64,000 nt of DNA from Dysosmobacter acutus. Its GTDB lineage: Bacteria; Bacillota; Clostridia; Oscillospirales; Oscillospiraceae. The position numbers and the translations under genes were made by a program. Below are positions 60,168-64,000 of this stretch, piece by piece. Position 1 is the first letter of the stretch. Every line of letters starts with the position of its first letter. The stretch is taken from contig NZ_JAHLQN010000001.1 in NCBI RefSeq assembly GCF_018919205.1, forward strand, positions 2,976,001-3,040,000. The letters are read 5' to 3'. The notes below the pieces were generated by a model, which searched no databases, had not been told where the DNA came from, and was given only the letters and a program-made list of their open reading frames with translations.

Positions 60168-60439
60168 GCCAGAAGATCCTTCATCATCGCATCCACATCC
60201 GTATAGCTTTTGCCAAGCGTAGGATCGGCTTTCATTTCCTGCACTTCCCGAATCGCCTCTTTTGTTTCATCATTCGGGATTTCCGCACCGATTTCAAAGG
60301 GAATCCGATACTCCCGAACCGCTTTTTTCGCAAAGATATTGAAAGCGGTCGTCATTGTCATTCCCATATCAGCACAAAAAGCCTCAAACTGCTTTTTCAG
60401 ATCACTATCCATACGGATATTGATATTCGTACTTGCCAT
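60164..60439 (-). CDS. DinJ/RelB-family antitoxin
   Basis: 91 residues: ribbon-helix-helix start (NINIRMDSDLKKQFEAFCAD), GMTMTTAFNIFAKKAVRE, and a flexible C-terminal toxin-binding tail ending TDVDAMMKDLLA. First gene of the toxin-antitoxin pair. Confidence 0.9.
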   Translation of the reverse strand: MASTNINIRMDSDLKKQFEAFCADMGMTMTTAFNIFAKKAVREYRIPFEIGAEIPNDETKEAIREVQEMKADPTLGKSYTDVDAMMKDLLA

Positions 60440-60464
60440 AACGAACCCCCCTTTTTATTTTATG

Positions 60465-60498
60465 TTGACATTATATGCGTTTTTATTTACAATGTCAA
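60465..60498 (-). promoter_or_regulatory. perfect promoter of the toxin-antitoxin operon with flanking inverted repeat
   Basis: TTGACA (60493-60498), 17-base spacer, TATAAT (60470-60475). The -35 and -10 edges also form the inverted repeat TTGACATT/AATGTCAA (60465-60472 and 60491-60498), a likely operator for the antitoxin. Confidence 0.85.
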
Positions 60499-60530
60499 TA
60501 CTGTGCGTCGCCGTATCGTTCACTTTGCCG

Positions 60531-60821
60531 TTATGAGGATCCTTTCGTTACTGCGTGCTCGTAGAGGTACTCCGGAGCAATGTCAATATCGCCATCATTC
60601 CAGACGGTTACACCATAATCAATGTAGACACCGGCAAACGTGTGTTCATTTGCCAGCGGTGCAAATCCCGGCTCTTTTAGCAGCGGTGTGAAATCGAACA
60701 CTTTTGCCTCTCCGGTTGTGAAGCGAAGCCATAGCTTGTGACCTACTAATGGGCGGACACCACAAACCTTGATACCAGGTTTCAGTTTTCCTGCATACGC
60801 AATTCCATCGAGAACATACAT
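60531..60821 (-). CDS. DUF2442 protein
   Basis: 96 residues, ATG 60821 with AAGGAGA upstream. IKVCGVRPLVGHKLWLRFTT then EAKVFDFTPLLKEPGFAPLA and VTVWNDGDIDIAPEYLYEHA match DUF2442, a family often next to toxin-antitoxin genes (for example with DUF4160). Here no DUF4160 gene is adjacent. Confidence 0.8.
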   Translation of the reverse strand: MYVLDGIAYAGKLKPGIKVCGVRPLVGHKLWLRFTTGEAKVFDFTPLLKEPGFAPLANEHTFAGVYIDYGVTVWNDGDIDIAPEYLYEHAVTKGSS

Positions 60822-60937
60822 GATGCGATTCTCCTTACTTCAGTGGTTTCAAATCAAAGCTATTATCTGCTCATGTTAGTTCCTTTTAGTTCTGCCTAAT
60901 AGAAGAAAACCGTAAGAGATATACAGTATTTTCGGTT
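60822..60937. other. non-coding gap
   Basis: About 115 bases between the DUF2442 gene and the next small gene. No promoter motif or hairpin clear enough to call. Confidence 0.3.
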
Positions 60938-61114
60938 TTACAGGCCATATTTTTCCCGCAGCATACGCAGCTCTTCCATGGCATCGGACACCATTCCCGT
61001 TTGAATGTCGGTTTCCGCTTCTGCAAGCTTTGCATAGACATCTTCCATAGGCGGCTTTCCTGTATGGGCTTCTGTCAGCTTGCCAAAGCCGCAGTCAGAG
61101 ATAACATGTGGCAT
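60938..61114 (-). CDS. 58-residue protein of unknown function
   Basis: MPHVISDCGFGKLTEAHTGK through AMEELRMLREKYGL, with AAGGAGCTG before the ATG at 61114. Helical C-terminal half. Size and location near toxin-antitoxin genes recall small stability factors, but no motif supports that. Confidence 0.6.
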   Translation of the reverse strand: MPHVISDCGFGKLTEAHTGKPPMEDVYAKLAEAETDIQTGMVSDAMEELRMLREKYGL

Positions 61115-61199
61115 AAATGTCAGCTCCTTTCACGAAGCTACTGTACCACAATGATCACGCATCCGCAAACCCTTTATTGGTGAGGGCAGGAGTAAAGGA

Positions 61200-61868
61200 T
61201 TATGCCGAAGGCTCCAGCCGGCGGCGCATATCGAACTCTTGCCCATCCGCATAGCCCATGGCTGCGTATTGATGGTTCATACTGCTTTGGGGCGAGATCT
61301 TATAACTGCTCCGCTTCATTTTGGAAACGGCATCCTCGACCGCCTGCGGCACGACCATGACCAATCCCCATTCCTGGTGTTCGGCCTCCTGCTTTTGGAA
61401 AGCGGCAGACAGCCCGCGGCAGAAGCCCCAGCCATAGGAATTGCACATCTCCCGAAGCGTCTTTGCGGGATATTCCTTTTGGGTACGGATCTGCCTGCAT
61501 CGGCTTGCGATGCATTCGTAGGCATAGAGAAACGCCAGCTTGCAGAGCTTGAAGTCATCCTCCATGCCGATAAATCCGATCTCCGAAACCTTGCTGCCAT
61601 GTACGGAACTCCGATAGGGCCTGCAGCAGTAATGTGCGGCAATGAGCGTGGAGAGGTAAACCGTCCACGGCGAAGAGAGCTTCGTGCAGGTGACGCCCAC
61701 ACACTCCTGAATCACCTTCTTGTTCTCCTGCGGCTCAATATCCTCCGGCATGAGCTTATGCTCCGCCATCAGACGCCGGGCCTGCAGCAGCGCGGCTTTG
61801 GCTTCCTCCTCGTAGGGGCTTTCCGCCAACGCAAGGAGTTTGGCGATCTTTTCCGTAATCTTTGACAT
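61200..61868 (-). CDS. DUF2786-domain protein
   Basis: 222 residues, ATG 61868 (AGGTGG upstream). The DUF2786 helix signature is at the start: KITEKIAKLLALAESPYEEE then AKAALLQARRLMAEHKLM. The rest contains paired Cys/His residues (AHYCCRPYRSS) and GWGFCRGLSAAFQKQEAEHQ. Family function unknown; frequent in phages and mobile elements. Confidence 0.78.
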   Translation of the reverse strand: MSKITEKIAKLLALAESPYEEEAKAALLQARRLMAEHKLMPEDIEPQENKKVIQECVGVTCTKLSSPWTVYLSTLIAAHYCCRPYRSSVHGSKVSEIGFIGMEDDFKLCKLAFLYAYECIASRCRQIRTQKEYPAKTLREMCNSYGWGFCRGLSAAFQKQEAEHQEWGLVMVVPQAVEDAVSKMKRSSYKISPQSSMNHQYAAMGYADGQEFDMRRRLEPSA

Positions 61869-61881
61869 AAACAACCACCTC

Positions 61882-62310
61882 TTATCCGGCCATGCGCCGG
61901 GCTCTGCGCTCGGCGTGTTTCTGCTTGAGCCGCGTATAGTCCCCTTCGTAACGCTGGCAGCCGACTTTGTTCAGGCGGCGCAGCGCGGCGGAGTGGAACT
62001 GAAAAACGGCGGCAGTCCTGCGGTTTACTCCGGTAAATACATCGGCATCGTAACGCTTGTAGTCCACGATGTAGCCCAGATCATTTTCCTCCATATAGTC
62101 CATGAAGGCGGTGCTGTCCACCTCCAGCATCTCGTCACAGAGAAATGCCTGATAACGGGGCAGCGGCTGACCAAGGTTCTGCGTCATGGTGATGCGCTCT
62201 CCGGCGTTGACCGGAAGAAGCTGCACCTTGATCGCCGGGGTATTCGGGTAGCATTCCACCTTAATGCGGTAGGTGTTGCCTTTATAGGTGCCGGATAAAA
62301 TATCATTCAT
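61882..62310 (-). CDS. unknown element protein
   Basis: 142 residues: MNDILSGTYKGNTYRIKVEC, VNAGERITMTQNLGQPLPRY and a basic C-terminal tail. The start overlaps the end of the upstream gene by a few bases. Family not recognised with confidence. Confidence 0.55.
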   Translation of the reverse strand: MNDILSGTYKGNTYRIKVECYPNTPAIKVQLLPVNAGERITMTQNLGQPLPRYQAFLCDEMLEVDSTAFMDYMEENDLGYIVDYKRYDADVFTGVNRRTAAVFQFHSAALRRLNKVGCQRYEGDYTRLKQKHAERRARRMAG

Positions 62311-62800
62311 ATCGGTTCACTTCCTTATCATCATTCTGACCGGGTGAAGAAGGCTTGTTGGCTTTTGCCTGCGCCTGCTCAAAACCGCGCTTGACAGCAA
62401 GAACCATTGCCTCCTCTCCCACATCGGCGTTGCGAGACTTTTTCTCCCGCAGCTTTTGGCACTTCCTCACGGCAGCATCGTAATCATAGCCGATGCCGCG
62501 TTGAAACTTGTCCGCGATCTGGCGGAGCTTTTCTGCCTGATATTCATAGGTTGCCCGGTGAAATCCGCCGAGCTCCCACTCGTCGCACACCGTCTCTAAC
62601 AGCTTTGCGTAGTCCCGCAGAGCGTTGACGATTTTTACAATGTCACCGTAACAGGTTTTTACCTCGTGGGTGCCGCTGAGATCAAATACATGCAGCAGCA
62701 CCTCTCTGGAAAGGCACCGCTCCAGATCAATGGATGCGGACAACTGCGGCTCATAGGTCGCAGATGGCAGCTCCAACGGCTGCTTGGCGGGCTCATTCAT
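62303..62800 (-). CDS. unknown helical element protein
   Basis: 165 residues from ATG 62800, which overlaps the upstream stop (ATGA). Helical: VKIVNALRDYAKLLETVCDE, KLRQIADKFQRGIGYDYDAA and GFEQAQAKANKPSSPGQND. No motif of known function. Confidence 0.55.
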   Translation of the reverse strand: MNEPAKQPLELPSATYEPQLSASIDLERCLSREVLLHVFDLSGTHEVKTCYGDIVKIVNALRDYAKLLETVCDEWELGGFHRATYEYQAEKLRQIADKFQRGIGYDYDAAVRKCQKLREKKSRNADVGEEAMVLAVKRGFEQAQAKANKPSSPGQNDDKEVNRYE

Positions 62801-62982
62801 CTTCTGCGCACCGCTTTTCGGCGCTGCCGGATAATCTGCCGGCGAAACGGACACTCCAGGGGAATGGTATGGGGGACGCTCTGCCAGTTGTCCAACACCA
62901 GTTCATGGGAGATCTCGCAGATGCTGTCGCCCTCCCCAATATAGAGGCATTCTGAGCAGGTGTCCGGATTGCAGTATTTCAT
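62797..62982 (-). CDS. small cysteine-containing protein
   Basis: 61 residues: KYCNPDTCSECLYIGEGDSI then EISHELVLDNWQSVPHTIPL. Three close cysteines (C-x4-C-x2-C) plus a later pair may bind metal. AGGAGTG lies about 12 bases before the ATG. Coupled to the next gene by ATGA. Confidence 0.55.
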   Translation of the reverse strand: MKYCNPDTCSECLYIGEGDSICEISHELVLDNWQSVPHTIPLECPFRRQIIRQRRKAVRRR

Positions 62983-63008
62983 GTTGGGTAAACACTCCTT
63001 TCAAATCA

Positions 63009-63218
63009 CTATGCGGATTTTTGGCCGTACCGCATCAGCGGTACGCTTCTCCATTTTGCGCAGGCGGCCTGCACCGTTCCGGGAAGGCGCAGAATACGCC
63101 AGCGCGTCATATTCGGCTGCCCCCGGCGCACACGCTCAAGCGGAGCTTTCGTTTCACAGATCGCACAGCGCAGCCAAGTGTGATGTCGGTTGGCAGTCCG
63201 AAACTCTAACACATACAT
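63009..63218 (-). CDS. small protein of unknown function
   Basis: 69 residues from ATG 63218 with AGGAGG upstream: MYVLEFRTANRHHTWLRCAI, RVRRGQPNMTRWRILRLPGT. Ends in TAG followed at once by TGA. Confidence 0.5.
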   Translation of the reverse strand: MYVLEFRTANRHHTWLRCAICETKAPLERVRRGQPNMTRWRILRLPGTVQAACAKWRSVPLMRYGQKSA

Positions 63219-63248
63219 TTTTCGACCTCCTGTTCCTTGGATAAAGTG

Positions 63249-63283
63249 AAAAGGCACAGCACCGCAACGGTACTGTGCCTTTC
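63249..63283 (-). terminator. intrinsic terminator
   Basis: Arms AAGGCACAGCACCG/CGGTACTGTGCCTT (two G-T pairs or mismatches) around CAA, followed by TTTTC on the minus strand, just after the 63294 stop. Confidence 0.7.
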
Positions 63284-63293
63284 AACCAAAATG

Positions 63294-63527
63294 TTACGCC
63301 GCCTGCTCCACGACCGTCACCGGCACATCAGCCGCGACCGGCGAGGAGGGAGCCAGCAGGCAGTAATGGGAGTTCATCGTCTCAAAACGGATCTGCTGCG
63401 GCGTCACGCCATGAATGGCGATTACCTTAGAGGTGTGGAGATACCGCCCCTCTTCAAAGATGAGGGCGCGGCTGCCGACCTCCAGCGGATACATCAGGGT
63501 TCCGTGAACGATACGGATTTTTTTCAT
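63294..63527 (-). CDS. small beta-rich protein of unknown function
   Basis: 77 residues, MKKIRIVHGTLMYPLEVGSR through DVPVTVVEQAA, with AAGGAGT before the ATG. Only four bases after the sigma gene stop. Confidence 0.55.
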   Translation of the reverse strand: MKKIRIVHGTLMYPLEVGSRALIFEEGRYLHTSKVIAIHGVTPQQIRFETMNSHYCLLAPSSPVAADVPVTVVEQAA

Positions 63528-63530
63528 GGG

Positions 63531-64000
63531 TCACAACTCCTTCTGTTTGGTTTCTTTCTGCGCAAAATAGGCGCGGTACAACGCTTTCAGCCGATGCCGT
63601 ACCCGCTTGACGCTCATGCCTTCCACCCGCGCGGTTTCCGTCAGACTGCACCCGTGCAGACGGTGGCGGATCAAAAGAGCCTGCTCTTCATCCGCAAGGA
63701 GAAACAGATCGTGCAGCAGCAATCTTGCCCGAAGTGCATCAAAGGCGTCGTCAGGCGGCGGATGCGCAGCCTGATAGGAAAACTCATGGCTTTGCCGCCG
63801 CTGCTCCTGACGCCGGAAGGTATTCAGGCTGCTGTTCATGGAGCGCCACGCAATCGTGGAGAAGCGGTATCTGTGCAGACTCTTTTCGGTAAAATAGCGT
63901 TGGACAGCGTGAAGATAGCCGATTGCCGCAATATCGTAATACTCCCGGATCTCCAGCTTCTTTTCCAGAAGAAATCCATAGATCAGGGCGTGGTACTGAG
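63531..64000 (-). CDS. RNA polymerase sigma-70 family factor (5' end off window)
   Basis: The reading frame is open from the window edge to the stop at 63531. Region 2-like IREYYDIAAIGYLHAVQRYF then KSLHRYRFSTIAWRSMNSSL, followed by a region-4 helix-turn-helix (RHRLHGCSLTETARVEGMSV; KRVRHRLKALYRAYFA). A shorter start at 63839 would lose region 2. It is an element-borne sigma factor that may transcribe the leftward genes downstream. Confidence 0.75.
   Translation of the reverse strand, partial: QYHALIYGFLLEKKLEIREYYDIAAIGYLHAVQRYFTEKSLHRYRFSTIAWRSMNSSLNTFRRQEQRRQSHEFSYQAAHPPPDDAFDALRARLLLHDLFLLADEEQALLIRHRLHGCSLTETARVEGMSVKRVRHRLKALYRAYFAQKETKQKEL

Overview
The window looks like a high-GC gut Clostridia genome (Oscillospiraceae-like: strong AGGAGG ribosome-binding sites, S-layer-homology proteins, Tn916-type integrase, PcfK/PcfJ and YodL families). 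This placement is inference from gene content only. It appears to hold the integrase end of a large integrative element entering at a tRNA-Arg(CCT) locus and running past the right edge.

Region 1 (1-700) is flanking DNA: the start of a response regulator with its promoter, a 5' half tRNA-Arg and a complete tRNA-Arg(CCT). Region 2 (0.88-2.6 kb) is the integrase/excisionase operon. Region 3 (2.9-16.3 kb) is a rightward DNA-metabolism operon: YqaJ nuclease, a possible annealing protein, RecD2-like helicase, a CHC2/TOPRIM primase-like protein ending in a YodL domain, PcfK/PcfJ-like proteins, a sigma-like factor and a LigA interrupted by an amber codon. A leftward sigma/HTH pair follows (16.3-16.9 kb), with its ribosome-binding site inside a perfect hairpin.

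Region 4 (17.4-50 kb) is a surface and envelope island, nearly all on the minus strand. It has two parts. The first (17.4-29.2 kb) resembles an expanded Bacillus YdjG/YdjH/YdjI membrane-stress cluster without PspA: SPFH protein with four zinc ribbons, zinc-ribbon membrane protein, TPM-domain protein, TM2 protein, AIM24-like protein, DUF4428 protein and three lipoproteins. The second (29.2-49.6 kb) encodes three very large or large SLH-anchored surface proteins, one carrying about 100 cysteines in a 500-residue stretch, several zinc-ribbon proteins, and two paralogous pairs of an orphan solute-binding lipoprotein plus a membrane-tethered LuxR-type regulator. A duplicated intergenic module (terminator, hairpin, TAGGCCTATAT) precedes two of the SLH operons. 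The pairs look like sensors of an extracellular ligand that could control the surface genes.

Region 5 (50-64 kb) returns to mobile-element backbone: a truncated duplicate of parM/parR, a SLOG protein and divergent XRE regulator sharing an inverted operator, intact ParM/ParR, an N6-adenine methylase-helicase fusion, an AAA ATPase flanked by a gene and a copy of that gene's tail, a DinJ/YafQ toxin-antitoxin pair, a DUF2442 protein, a string of small overlapping leftward genes, and a sigma factor cut by the window edge.

All calls are from reading the sequence; no database search was run.
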